A stretch of DNA of 64,000 nucleotides from Streptomyces spororaveus (GTDB lineage Bacteria; Actinomycetota; Actinomycetes; Streptomycetales; Streptomycetaceae). The translations under genes and the position numbers were made by a program. The stretch spans positions 6,408,501 through 6,472,500 of the forward strand of contig NZ_BNED01000005.1 of the NCBI RefSeq assembly GCF_016755875.1. The letters are read 5' to 3'. The notes under the pieces were generated by a model, which had not been told where the DNA came from, did no database searches, and saw only the letters and a list, made by a program, of their open reading frames with translations. Each line of letters begins with the position of its first letter. Positions within the stretch are counted from its first letter, which is position 1. Shown one piece after another: positions 10,253-19,767 of this stretch.

Positions 10253-10525
10253 TGACCTGGGCGGAGCGGTGTACTGGCGCGGGGTGTGATCGCGCCATTC
10301 GTCCTGATTCTGGCGTAGATATCGCTATTAATGCACGTCAAAGCCGGGTGAATGAACCCCTCCGCAGGGGGTCGGCCGTCCACACGACCCCGCCTCCGGG
10401 GCGCCGAAAGAGACCCAGATCACTCGACGGCGACCCGATCCGCGGCGGCGGCCGAAGGATCGGAACCGGCGACGGAGGGATCGGCTCCGGTGGCCCGCCC
10501 GAGGCACCGACCCGACACTGGAGCA

Positions 10526-11656
10526 GTGCGTACCGCGACAGCGACGGCTGCGGCCGTCACCACGACGCTCCTGGGTGCCGGCGCGGCCGCCGTCGCCATC
10601 GGCCGACACGCCGCCGACGCGGCCCTGCGGCCCGAACCCGGACGCCCGCTCCCCGGCGGACCACGGCTCAGCGTCCACTCCGCCACCGAGGGCCGCATCA
10701 CACTGACCCGCTCGCTCGCCTCCCTGCGCCCCGGCACCTACGGCCTGGTCGCACCCGGTGTGCACGCCGTCGTCGGGCCCGTCCTCGCGGACGCCGACCC
10801 CGGCCCGGACGCCGTCGTACGGCGGCTCGTCTCCGTCACCCACGGCGTCCTCGACCCCGGCACCCGGGTCTCCCTCACCCCCCAGGTGTACGTCGGCAAC
10901 CCGCGCACCGCCCTCGGGCTCGACCACGCCGACGTGGACATCCCCGGAGAGCTCGGCGCCCTGCCCGCCTGGTTCGTGCCCGCCGCCCGGGACACCTGGG
11001 TGATCGCCGTGCACGGGCTCGGCGGCAGCCGCGAGCACCCGATGGTGGTCATGCCCTTCCTGCACCGCCACCAGCTGCCCGTACTGGACCTCGGCTACCG
11101 CGGCGACCTCGGCGCCCCCGCACCCCCGGACGGCCTCGGCCACCTCGGTGAATCGGAATGGCGCGACCTGGACGCCGCCATCCGCTACGCCCTGCGCTAC
11201 GGAGCCCGCCGCGTGGTCCTCTACGGCTGGTCCACCGGCGCCACCATGGCCCTGCACGCCTTCGAACGCTCGCCGCTCGCCCACCGGATCTCCGGACTGG
11301 TCCTCGACTCCCCGGTGCTCGACTGGCACGCCACCCTGCGCGGGCTCGCCGCGGCGCGCGGTGTCCCCGGCGTGGTGCTGCCGCTGGCGGTCCGGGCCGC
11401 CGAGGGCCTCACGGGCCTGCGCGCCGACCGCCGGCCGGCGGGCGCCGACCCCGGCGCGCTGCGCGTCCCCGTACTGATCCTCCACGGGCCGGACGACGCG
11501 CTCGCCCCCTGGGGGCCCTCGCGCAGACTCGCCGCCGCCCGCCCCGACCTCGTCACGCTGCACACCGTGAGCCGGGCCGGGCACGGCGCGATGTGGAACG
11601 CCGACCCGGCCGGATACGAGGAGGCCCTGCGCCGCTTCCTCACCCCCCTCATGTGA
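10526..11656 (+). CDS. Membrane-anchored alpha/beta hydrolase
   Basis: A 376-residue protein with an N-terminal hydrophobic anchor or signal (ATATAAAVTTTLLGAGAAAV). The hydrolase core is residues 150-376: the oxyanion region VIAVHGLGGSREH, nucleophile elbow GWSTGATM (Ser in G-x-S-x-G form), acid loop VLILHGPDDALAP and the catalytic His in SRAGHGAMW. Substrate is not deducible. The start is uncertain: GTG 10526 places the anchor at the N-terminus but has poor ribosome-site spacing, and the frame is open from an ATG at 10352. It is divergent from pit and alone on its strand before the next gene. Confidence 0.85.
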   Translation: MRTATATAAAVTTTLLGAGAAAVAIGRHAADAALRPEPGRPLPGGPRLSVHSATEGRITLTRSLASLRPGTYGLVAPGVHAVVGPVLADADPGPDAVVRRLVSVTHGVLDPGTRVSLTPQVYVGNPRTALGLDHADVDIPGELGALPAWFVPAARDTWVIAVHGLGGSREHPMVVMPFLHRHQLPVLDLGYRGDLGAPAPPDGLGHLGESEWRDLDAAIRYALRYGARRVVLYGWSTGATMALHAFERSPLAHRISGLVLDSPVLDWHATLRGLAAARGVPGVVLPLAVRAAEGLTGLRADRRPAGADPGALRVPVLILHGPDDALAPWGPSRRLAAARPDLVTLHTVSRAGHGAMWNADPAGYEEALRRFLTPLM

Positions 11657-11832
11657 AGGACCACCAACGAAGGGGCACCGTACGAAGGGCCGCCGTGTGC
11701 GGGGCAGCCATGTGAAGGCCCTGTGACGGACAGGGCCCCACGGGCGGCTTGTCCCGGTCTGCACTGCGGGTGACCGGCGACAACGACCGGTTCCGTTTGG
11801 GCTTTCGGCCAGTGACGGGCGAGACTGCTTCC

Positions 11833-13257
11833 GTGACGTCCCGAAAGCCTGATGAGCAGTTGGCTCGCGACTCCAGACTCCGACTCGTCTCGCCGCGTTC
11901 CGTCGCCGCGGCCCGCAAGGCGGTGACCGACCGGCGCACCCGGCCCGCGCCCAGGCCCCCGGCGGGTACACCCGCCACGGCAGACCTCGCGAACCGGGCC
12001 CGGGCCTCGCTCGCCGACGCGGTACGCCTGACCCGCTGGGCCGAGCGCAATCTGGGCGCCGGGGGTGGTGGCCGGCCCGCCCCGACGGGCGCCCTGCCCG
12101 CCGCCGACGTCGAACGCGCCGCCACGGAACTCGGCCTGACGCACGGCCAGATCCAGGTCGGCTGGGACCGCGCCCGGCTCGCCGGACTGGTCGAGGTGCA
12201 CGGCGGCCACGCCCGGCCCGGCTGGCGGCTGCGTGCCTGGGACCGCGACGACACCGCCGTGCTGCGCGGCTGGGTCGCCCTCTTCGACGCCTGGTCGCTG
12301 GTCCATCCCGCACCCGCCGACATCGCCGCCTCGGCCGTCGCCGAGGTCGTCGAGGCGATGCCCCAGCTCCTGTCGCTGCTCCAGCTGTCCGCCGGCCCGG
12401 TGACCGTCCCGGACCTGCTCGACCTGCTCGGGCAGCGCGTCACCGAACTGCGCGACGAGCGGTGCGAGATCCCCTACGAGGCCGAGCCCACGGCGGCGCT
12501 CACCTCCGCCGCCGGTTCCGCGGAGGCCCGCCCCGTCCCGCTCGCCCGGCTGCTGCGCTGGGCCCTCGGCGGCCTCGCCGCCGTGGACGCCGTCACCCTC
12601 GGCCCCGCCCGGGCCACGCTCACCCCGCTGGGCAGCTGGGCCGTCTGGGTCAAGCTGGAGCAGATCTGCGTCGCGGCGCAGAGCCCCGCCGGGAACATCG
12701 AGCAGTCCGCCGCCGCCATGCTGCGCGGCTGCGCGCGGCTCACCCCCGGCCCGGCCCGCGCCGAGTACCAGGCCTGGCTCGCCGCCCGGCCCGTCGGCCA
12801 CGCGGTGGCCGAGCTGCTGCAGGCCGCCCGCGGTGAGGACGCCCTGCTGCGCGGCCTCGCCTTCGAGGCGCTGCGCGTGGTCGGCGCCCCCGCCGAGCCC
12901 GAGGTGCGTGCCACCGTGCGCGAGCCCGGCCTGCGCCCCTACGCCCTGCTCTGGCTCGCCGAGCACGACGGGATCGACCCCGACGAGGCGCAGGACGTCC
13001 TCACCGCCGAGGAGTCGACCTGGCTCTGGGTGGACACCGCGGCCGCCATCGCCGACCACGGCGAGGCCGAGCTGCTGGCCCGCCACCTGGACTCGGCCGT
13101 GCGGACCACCGTCCCCCGGCTGCTGGACGAGGTCCGTGCCGTCGGACATCCGCGCACGGTGCAGGTGCTGGTCGCACTGGCCGCGGCCCACCCCGACCCG
13201 ACGCTGGCCAAGGCGGTCCGCCGGGCTGCCTTCCAGGTCCACACCGGCGGCGAGTGA
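11833..13257 (+). CDS. Conserved actinobacterial protein of unknown function, helical
   Basis: A 474-residue soluble protein with no signal peptide or membrane helix. The N-terminal 70 residues are basic and Pro/Arg rich; residues 70-170 contain a region that could be a winged-helix (ELGLTHGQIQVGWDRARLAGLVEVHGG). The rest is Ala/Leu-rich helical, with repeat-like pairs near the C-terminus (PEVRATVREPGLRPYALLWLA) reminiscent of HEAT repeats. I do not recognise a specific family. The GTG at 11833 gives a plausible start; a TTG lies further upstream at 11749 in the same frame. It stands alone, with the neighbouring VOC gene convergent. Confidence 0.82.
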   Translation: MTSRKPDEQLARDSRLRLVSPRSVAAARKAVTDRRTRPAPRPPAGTPATADLANRARASLADAVRLTRWAERNLGAGGGGRPAPTGALPAADVERAATELGLTHGQIQVGWDRARLAGLVEVHGGHARPGWRLRAWDRDDTAVLRGWVALFDAWSLVHPAPADIAASAVAEVVEAMPQLLSLLQLSAGPVTVPDLLDLLGQRVTELRDERCEIPYEAEPTAALTSAAGSAEARPVPLARLLRWALGGLAAVDAVTLGPARATLTPLGSWAVWVKLEQICVAAQSPAGNIEQSAAAMLRGCARLTPGPARAEYQAWLAARPVGHAVAELLQAARGEDALLRGLAFEALRVVGAPAEPEVRATVREPGLRPYALLWLAEHDGIDPDEAQDVLTAEESTWLWVDTAAAIADHGEAELLARHLDSAVRTTVPRLLDEVRAVGHPRTVQVLVALAAAHPDPTLAKAVRRAAFQVHTGGE

Positions 13258-13314
13258 CTCCGTAGGGGACACGTACAAGTACGCGCACGAGCACGGGGGC
13301 GGGCGCGCCGCGGG

Positions 13315-13710
13315 TCAGACCTGCGGCGCGTACGTCCCGAAGCTCCAGACGTTGCCCTCGGCGTCGCGGGCCATGTAGTCGCGGGAGCCGTAGTCCTGGT
13401 CGGTGGGCTCCATCACGATCTCCGCGCCGTGCTCGACCGCCCGCCGGTGATGGGCGTCCACGTCCTCGACCACGACATAGACCCCCGAGGGGCCGGCGCC
13501 CTCCATGGCCTTGTCGAAGACCCCTCCCCTTCCCGAACTGCCCAGCATCACCATGCCGTTGCCGTACGCCAGCTCGGCGTGCATCACCGAGCCGTCCTCG
13601 CCCTCGTAGACGGCGACCTGGCTGAAGCCGAAGGCCTCGGTCAGCAGCCTGATGGCCGCCTTCGCGTCGCGGTAGACCAGGGTGGGACAGATGGACGGAA
13701 CGCCTGCCAT
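13315..13710 (-). CDS. VOC-superfamily (glyoxalase/bleomycin resistance-like) protein
   Basis: A 131-residue protein with the paired beta-alpha-beta-beta-beta layout of the vicinal oxygen chelate fold. VYRDAKAAIRLLTEAFGF opens the first half, VYVVVEDVDAHHRRAVEHGA the second, and SRDYMARDAEGNVWSFGTY is the usual C-terminal strand with its metal-type Glu. This is the PhnB-like branch, whose members have no single function. The start is ATG 13710 after GGGAG; an upstream in-frame start at 13719 lacks a ribosome site. Confidence 0.88.
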   Translation of the reverse strand: MAGVPSICPTLVYRDAKAAIRLLTEAFGFSQVAVYEGEDGSVMHAELAYGNGMVMLGSSGRGGVFDKAMEGAGPSGVYVVVEDVDAHHRRAVEHGAEIVMEPTDQDYGSRDYMARDAEGNVWSFGTYAPQV

Positions 13711-13773
13711 GACGATCACTCCCTCTCGTGACGGTGACCCGCGTCACACCAGCATGGCAGGCGTCACCGACCG

Positions 13774-14667
13774 TCAGCGGAAGGTGTTGCACTGGGCCAT
13801 GTCGCCGGTCCGGTAGCCCTGGTAGAACCACTGCCGGCGCTGCTCGGCCGAGCCGTGGGTCCAGGACTCCGGGGACACCCGGCCCTGGAACTTCTCCTGG
13901 ATCCGGTCGTCACCGACCGCGGCCGCCGCGTCGAGGCCGTCCCTGATGTCGTCCTCGGTCAGGGTCTTGATCAGGGGCCGCCCGATGGACGCGTCCGTGA
14001 CGTTCGTCGCGTTGTGCGCCCACACCCCGGCGTAGCAGTCGGCCTGCAGCTCGACCTTGACCGCGTTGCTGTTGGGGCCCTGCCGCCCGTCCTGGGCCCG
14101 CTGGAGGGTCCCGGTCAGGTTCTGGATGTGGTGCCCGTACTCGTGGGCGACGACGTAGGCCTGGGCGAAGGGGCCGCCGATCGCGCCGTACTTCGTCCGC
14201 AGGTCCTCGAAGAAACCCAGGTCCAGATAGACCTTCCGGTCCGCGGGGCAGTAGAAGGGGCCCACCGCCGAGCCGGCGGTCCCGCACGCGGTGTTCACCC
14301 GGTTCTCGAAGAAGACGGTCGTCGCCGGGCTGTACTGGCCGCCGCGCCGGGCGAACTCCTGCCGCCAGAAGGCCTGGGTGCTCCGGGTGACCGCCAGCAG
14401 CCGGCAGTCCTCCCGCGTGTTCGCGTCGTGCCCCGACTTGCAGGCCTCTTTCACCTGGTTGAAGGACGAGGAGGCCGGCACCGGCTCCCCTTCCTCCGTG
14501 GACAGCCCCAGCTGCTCCGGCCCCACCCCGAACAGCAGCCCCATGATCAGCGCGATGAGACCGACGATGCCGCCGCCGACGGTGGCCTTGCCGCCCGGGA
14601 TGCGGCTGCCGCCGCGCCTGTCCTCGACCTCGGAGCTGTCGAGTCTGGCGTCGTCGTCGAACTGCAT
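13774..14667 (-). CDS. Neutral zinc metallopeptidase (YpfJ/KPN_02809 family)
   Basis: A 297-residue protein with a short cytoplasmic N-terminus (FDDDARLDSSEVEDRRGG), one membrane helix (about residues 30-50) and a large outer domain. The zinc peptidase motif HEYGHHIQN is at about residues 175-183 and the downstream ELQADCYAG supplies the third ligand. Four or more Cys residues in the outer domain may form disulphides. The family name comes from Pfam DUF/Zn_peptidase (YpfJ); the natural substrate is not known to me. Monocistronic, divergent from the ABC-F gene. Confidence 0.93.
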   Translation of the reverse strand: MQFDDDARLDSSEVEDRRGGSRIPGGKATVGGGIVGLIALIMGLLFGVGPEQLGLSTEEGEPVPASSSFNQVKEACKSGHDANTREDCRLLAVTRSTQAFWRQEFARRGGQYSPATTVFFENRVNTACGTAGSAVGPFYCPADRKVYLDLGFFEDLRTKYGAIGGPFAQAYVVAHEYGHHIQNLTGTLQRAQDGRQGPNSNAVKVELQADCYAGVWAHNATNVTDASIGRPLIKTLTEDDIRDGLDAAAAVGDDRIQEKFQGRVSPESWTHGSAEQRRQWFYQGYRTGDMAQCNTFR

Positions 14668-14834
14668 CCCGCACCGCCCTCCATACGTGGAACAGGTGCG
14701 GCCGCGTCTCCGCCCATGCGGCGAGTATCAACCCAATCATCCCGGTACGCGCCTCGGTCGCCCGGGGAGCCGCTGGGCCGGACGGGGGACACGGGGGAGC
14801 CCGTCCCGAGGGGCGGGCGGCCCGGCCCGCGCCC

Positions 14835-14863
14835 GGAAACCAGTTGCACACCCCCGGTAGAAT
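14835..14863 (+). promoter_or_regulatory. Candidate promoter of the ABC-F transcript
   Basis: A -10-like TAGAAT (14858-14863) with GGAAAC 17 nt upstream (14835-14840). Transcription starting 7-8 nt after the -10 would begin at the A of the ATG at 14871, giving a leaderless small ORF. The -35 does not match the HrdB consensus, so the sigma factor is open. Confidence 0.45.
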
Positions 14864-14870
14864 GTCTCCC

Positions 14871-14894
14871 ATGGCAAATCTCCTCGCGGATTAG
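14871..14894 (+). CDS. Possible 7-codon leader ORF (MANLLAD) ahead of ABC-F
   Basis: ATG GCA AAT CTC CTC GCG GAT TAG, ending 62 nt before the ABC-F start. If the promoter above is right it would be translated leaderless. Short leaders of this kind regulate several antibiotic-responsive ABC-F genes by ribosome stalling, but I see no convincing attenuator hairpin between it and the ABC-F gene beyond the small palindrome CGAAGCTTCG. Confidence 0.35.
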   Translation: MANLLAD

Positions 14895-14956
14895 CGGCGT
14901 CGAAGCTTCGCGTCCTGCCCCCCTTCCGCCGTCCCGACCCGCCCTGGAGTATTTCC

Positions 14957-16555
<1,599 letters not shown>

Positions 16556-16582
16556 TCGGGTTCCGGTTCCCGTTCCGCTTTT

Positions 16583-16624
16583 GATCCAGTTCCTTATGGA
16601 TCATTCGGCTCACGGGTGATCCAT
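16583..16624 (+). promoter_or_regulatory. Cluster of GATC sites with inverted repeat ATGGATCA/TGATCCAT
   Basis: Three GATC tetramers within 39 nt (16583, 16599, 16618), two of them inside perfect inverted arms ATGGATCA (16596-16603) and TGATCCAT (16617-16624). A fourth, in TGATCATG, lies at 16877 just upstream of gbn. The stretch lies between the ABC-F stop and its terminator hairpin. Gbn is reported to bind GATC-containing DNA, so these are candidate Gbn sites. Confidence 0.45.
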
Positions 16625-16664
16625 CATCTGAGTGAGACGGTCTCGTACCGTTGCGCGTCGTACG

Positions 16665-16714
16665 ACGGCCCCGGCCGCACCAGCGAAGGTGCGCGACCGG
16701 GGCCGTTCGTTTTC
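16665..16714 (+). terminator. Hairpin terminator after ABC-F gene
   Basis: ACGGCCCCGG (16665-16674) pairs with CCGGGGCCGT (16697-16706), with an inner GCACC/GGTGC stem, followed by TCGTTTT. The remaining 205 nt up to gbn hold no gene that I can support, only the promoter region of gbn. Confidence 0.85.
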
Positions 16715-16919
16715 CGCTTCCGCGCCCCTGACCTGGAGATTCCTGGCGGGGGCAGCGGAGTGTGACGGAGGTCATGCAGCGGAAGAGGAGATTCCGTTCT
16801 GCTCGGGCGTCCACCGCTCGGGAAATGCCGTCCCACCGACCTTGCTGAATGGGTGGCCAGGAAGCGTGGGAGGGGTGATCATGAGAAGTCCAGAGCGCAC
16901 TTCCCATGAGGAGGCACGG

Positions 16920-17141
16920 GTGGCCGAGACTCTGAAGAAGGGCAGCCGGGTAACCGGCGCCGCGCGCGACAAGCTCGCGGCAGACCTGAAGAAGAAGTAC
17001 GACTCCGGTGCGAGTATCCGGGCACTGGCCGAAGAGACCGGCCGGTCCTACGGATTCGTCCATCGGATGCTCAGTGAGTCCGGGGTGTCGTTGCGTGGTC
17101 GCGGAGGCGCGACGCGCGGCAAGAAGGCGGCTACGGCCTGA
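16920..17141 (+). CDS. gbn: Gbn-type small nucleoid-associated DNA-binding protein
   Basis: A 73-residue basic protein, single helix-turn-helix type domain: AETLKKGSRVTGAARDKLAA, then DLKKKYDSGASIRALAEETG and RSYGFVHRMLSESGVSLRGR, with a Lys/Arg-rich tail GKKAATA. Length and sequence match what I recall of S. coelicolor Gbn (SCO1839), a nucleoid-associated protein that recognises GATC-containing motifs and affects development and antibiotic timing. The GTG follows GAGGAGGC at ideal spacing. An ATG at 16881 would add 13 residues without a good ribosome site. Monocistronic, with GATC sites upstream that could be autoregulatory. Confidence 0.93.
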   Translation: MAETLKKGSRVTGAARDKLAADLKKKYDSGASIRALAEETGRSYGFVHRMLSESGVSLRGRGGATRGKKAATA

Positions 17142-17245
17142 CCCCGGTCCCATCGGTTCCAACGCTCCAACGGATTCAGGTTCACCATGATCCGACGGTT
17201 CCTTCGGTGACCCCCGGTCGGCCTTCCGGTCGGCTGGGTGGTTAC

Positions 17246-17284
17246 TGTGCAGTCACTTAGGCCGAGCTTGCGGCCGACTGCACA
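17246..17284 (+). promoter_or_regulatory. Inverted repeat in the enoyl-CoA hydratase leader
   Basis: TGTGCAGTC (17246-17254) pairs perfectly with GACTGCACA (17276-17284), and GGCCG/CGGCC pair inside. The 3' arm ends 3 nt before the GGAGG ribosome site at 17288. It could be an operator or an mRNA stem-loop near the ribosome site. Confidence 0.5.
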
Positions 17285-17299
17285 CCGGAGGCATGAGAG

Positions 17300-18079
17300 A
17301 TGGCTCTGCTCGACAAGGACGGCGTACGACTCACCGTCGACGACACGGTCGCCACGGTGACACTGACCAATCCGGCCAAGCGAAATGCCCAATCCCCCGC
17401 GCTCTGGCGGGCTTTGGCCGAGGCCGGGAGGTTGTTGCCGGGCACCGTTCGGGTCGTCGTGCTGCGCGGTGAGGGCAAGTCCTTCTCCGCAGGGCTCGAC
17501 CGGCAGGCGTTCACCCCCGAAGGCTTCGAGGGCGAGCCGTCCTTCCTCGATCTGGCGCGCGGTTCGGACGAACTGCTCGACGCCACGATCGCCGAGTACC
17601 AGGAGGCATTCACCTGGTGGAGGCGTAACGACATCATCTCCGTCGCCGCCGTGCAGGGGCACGCGATCGGCGCCGGCTTCCAGCTCGCGCTCGCGTGCGA
17701 CCTGCGCGTGGTCGCGGACGACGTGCAGTTCGCCATGCGTGAGACCAGCCTCGGCCTGGTTCCCGACCTGGCCGGTACCCAGCCCCTGACCTCCCTGGTC
17801 GGCTACGCCCGCGCGCTGGAGATCTGCGCGACGGGCCGCTTCGTGCACGCCGAGGAGGCGGAGCGCGTCGGCCTCGCCAACCTCGTCGTCCCCGCGGACG
17901 AGCTCGACGCCGCCGTCCAGGACCTCGCCACGGCCCTGATCGCGCCGCCGCGGGACGCCGTGATCGAGACGAAGACCCTGCTGCGCTCCGCCCAGGCCCG
18001 TCCCTACGACGACCAGCGCGCCGCCGAGCGCGCCGCGCAGGCCCGCCGCCTGCGGGACCTGGCCGGTCTCTCCGACTGA
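17300..18079 (+). CDS. Enoyl-CoA hydratase/isomerase family protein
   Basis: A 259-residue crotonase-fold protein. The CoA-binding and oxyanion regions are KRNAQSPALWRAL, GEGKSFSAGLDRQAF and AVQGHAIGAGFQLALACDLRV. The two catalytic glutamates of enoyl-CoA hydratase 1 are not clearly both present: the position after the second oxyanion glycine reads MRETSLGLVPDLAGTQ, with one Glu and then Asp. The reaction could therefore be hydration, isomerisation or another CoA-ester step. The ATG follows GGAGG with an 8-nt gap. No other beta-oxidation gene is beside it. Confidence 0.9.
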   Translation: MALLDKDGVRLTVDDTVATVTLTNPAKRNAQSPALWRALAEAGRLLPGTVRVVVLRGEGKSFSAGLDRQAFTPEGFEGEPSFLDLARGSDELLDATIAEYQEAFTWWRRNDIISVAAVQGHAIGAGFQLALACDLRVVADDVQFAMRETSLGLVPDLAGTQPLTSLVGYARALEICATGRFVHAEEAERVGLANLVVPADELDAAVQDLATALIAPPRDAVIETKTLLRSAQARPYDDQRAAERAAQARRLRDLAGLSD

Positions 18080-18206
18080 GGGCCGCAGCACCACCGGAGC
18101 CCCGGGCGAAGTCGGCCAGCCGACCGGCGTACTCCCGGGGCGCCGTCGCGTTCCGGCGCCTAACGTGGTGCGGAGTGAGTCCGCTCTCCACGCGAAGGGA
18201 CACGCG

Positions 18207-18638
18207 ATGACCGAATCCGCATCAGGGGGCTCCGGCAAGGAGCCCGGCGACCGGGGACGCACGAGCATCGCCGACGGGGTGGTCGAGAAGATCGCCGGAC
18301 TGGCCGCCCGCGAGGTGGTCGGCGTGCACGCCATGGGCAGCGGCAGCGGGCTCTCCCGTACCTTCGGCGCCGTCCGCGACCGGGTGCCCGGCGGCCACAA
18401 GGCCGGCGTCAGCCGCGGCGTCAAGGCAGAGGTCGGCGAGACCCAGACCGCCCTCGACCTGGAGATCGTCGTGGACTACGGGGTCTCCATCCGCGCCGTC
18501 GCGCGGGCCGTCCGGGAGAACGTCATCTCGGCGGTCGAACGGATGACGGGCCTGGAGGTCGTCGAGGTCAACATCGCGGTGAGCGACGTCAAGCTGCCCG
18601 ATGAGCCCGACGAGGAGCCGGAATCCCGTCTCCAGTAG
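18207..18638 (+). CDS. Asp23/Gls24 family envelope stress protein, first copy
   Basis: A 143-residue cytoplasmic protein of the Asp23 family. The domain runs from TSIADGVVEKIAGLAAREVVGV to VVEVNIAVSDVKLPDEPD, with the usual LEIVVDYGVSIRAVARAVREN centre. In Staphylococcus, Asp23 is tethered to the membrane by AmaP and reports on envelope stress. Here it is the first of five closely packed genes ending with AmaP. The ATG at 18207 follows GAAGGGAC; in-frame upstream starts lack a ribosome site. The C-terminus is acidic. Confidence 0.93.
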   Translation: MTESASGGSGKEPGDRGRTSIADGVVEKIAGLAAREVVGVHAMGSGSGLSRTFGAVRDRVPGGHKAGVSRGVKAEVGETQTALDLEIVVDYGVSIRAVARAVRENVISAVERMTGLEVVEVNIAVSDVKLPDEPDEEPESRLQ

Positions 18639-18653
18639 CCGAGAGGAGCCCGC

Positions 18654-18839
18654 ATGAGCATGGCGATCGCCGGAATGTTCGCCGGCATGGCCCTGGCGTT
18701 CGCCGGCTACTTCGGCGGTTTCGGAGCCTTCCTGCTGGTGGCCGCCCTCGGCGCCATCGGTTTCGTGGCCGGCCGGTTCCTCGACGGGGACCTGGAACCG
18801 GGTGACCTGTTCCGCCGCCGTGACGACCGGCGCGGGTGA
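18654..18839 (+). CDS. Small membrane protein (DUF2273-like) of the Asp23 operon
   Basis: A 61-residue protein with two membrane helices covering residues 3-46 and a charged tail DLEPGDLFRRRDDRRG. Its size, GRFLDG motif after the second helix and position between Asp23 genes fit the DUF2273 family that accompanies Asp23/AmaP in Gram-positive bacteria. GAGAGGAG lies upstream, 15 nt after the preceding stop. Confidence 0.88.
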   Translation: MSMAIAGMFAGMALAFAGYFGGFGAFLLVAALGAIGFVAGRFLDGDLEPGDLFRRRDDRRG

Positions 18840-18846
18840 GGCGCCG

Positions 18847-19212
18847 ATGAGCAGTCCGCCGCGCTCCGCCCCGCCCCGGGTGGACGCCGCCGAGCGCGGC
18901 GCCACCCGTATCGCCGACCGGGTGGTCGCGAAGATCGCCGCCCAGGCCGCCCGGGAGGCGCTCGCCCCAGCCCCGGGCACGCCCCCGCACGCCACCGTCA
19001 CCGTGCACCACGACATCGCCCGGGTCCGGGTCAGCCTGGAGCTGGAGTACCCCTCCGACCTGGCCGCCCAGTGCGCTGCCGTACGCCGCCGGGTCGCCCT
19101 GCGGATCGAGGAGTGCGCGTCGATGTCCGTACCCGAGGTCGACATCGACATCGAGCACCTGCACTCCACCCACACCCGGACCCCCTCCGGGCGGGACCGG
19201 CGGCTGCGGTGA
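18847..19212 (+). CDS. Asp23-like protein, second shorter copy
   Basis: A 121-residue protein with the same opening as the first Asp23 copy (AERGATRIADRVVAKIAAQAARE) followed by a shorter core (VHHDIARVRVSLELEYPSDLAAQC) and VPEVDIDIEHLH. It looks like a diverged paralogue. It starts 7 nt after the small membrane protein stop, and its stop overlaps the next start (GTGA), so translation is coupled. Confidence 0.85.
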   Translation: MSSPPRSAPPRVDAAERGATRIADRVVAKIAAQAAREALAPAPGTPPHATVTVHHDIARVRVSLELEYPSDLAAQCAAVRRRVALRIEECASMSVPEVDIDIEHLHSTHTRTPSGRDRRLR

Positions 19213-19763
19213 CGGCCCACGGCCCCGGCCGGGCCCGCCGGTTCCGCTCCGCCCGGCGGGTGCCCGCCGCGCTCACCGCGCTGGTCGTGCTCGGGGTGGC
19301 GGGCCTGTTCCTGTACGACCTGGCCGCCGTACGCGCCGGCCGCCCCGGGATGAGCTGGCGCCGCGACCTCGCCGACCGACTGGCGGCACACACCCCCGCG
19401 GACCTGGGGGTGCAGATGATCGCGGGGGCCCTGGTCCTGGCCGGGGCGGTGCTCCTGCTGCTGGCGCTGGCCCCCGGGCTGCGCCGGATCCTGCCGATGC
19501 GGACCCCGGACCCGCCGACGGGCGTCCGGGCCGGGCTCGGCCGCAAGGACGCCGCGCAGATCCTGCGGGACCGCGCCATGGAGGTGTCCGGGGTGCTGTC
19601 CGTCCGGGTCAAGGTGGGCCGGTCGCACGTCGGGGTACGGGCCACCTCGCACTTCCGCGAACTGGACGACGTACGGGCCGACCTGGACGAGGTGCTCGCC
19701 GTCGGCATCGAGGAACTGGGGCTCGCGCACCCGCCGCGGCCGCGTGTACGGGTCAGGAGGTGA
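19209..19763 (+). CDS. Two-helix membrane protein of the Asp23 operon (DUF6286-like)
   Basis: A 184-residue protein with a basic N-terminus (RARRFRSARRV), one membrane helix at about residues 20-40, a second at 70-95, and a C-terminal cytoplasmic alpha-beta domain (RDRAMEVSGVLSVRVKVGRSHVGVRATSHFRELDDVRADL). The layout, with two helices then a small domain rich in beta strands, resembles AmaP. I place it in the DUF6286 family from memory. The GTG start overlaps the preceding stop by 4 nt. Confidence 0.83.
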   Translation: MTAHGPGRARRFRSARRVPAALTALVVLGVAGLFLYDLAAVRAGRPGMSWRRDLADRLAAHTPADLGVQMIAGALVLAGAVLLLLALAPGLRRILPMRTPDPPTGVRAGLGRKDAAQILRDRAMEVSGVLSVRVKVGRSHVGVRATSHFRELDDVRADLDEVLAVGIEELGLAHPPRPRVRVRR

Positions 19764-19767
19764 ACGG

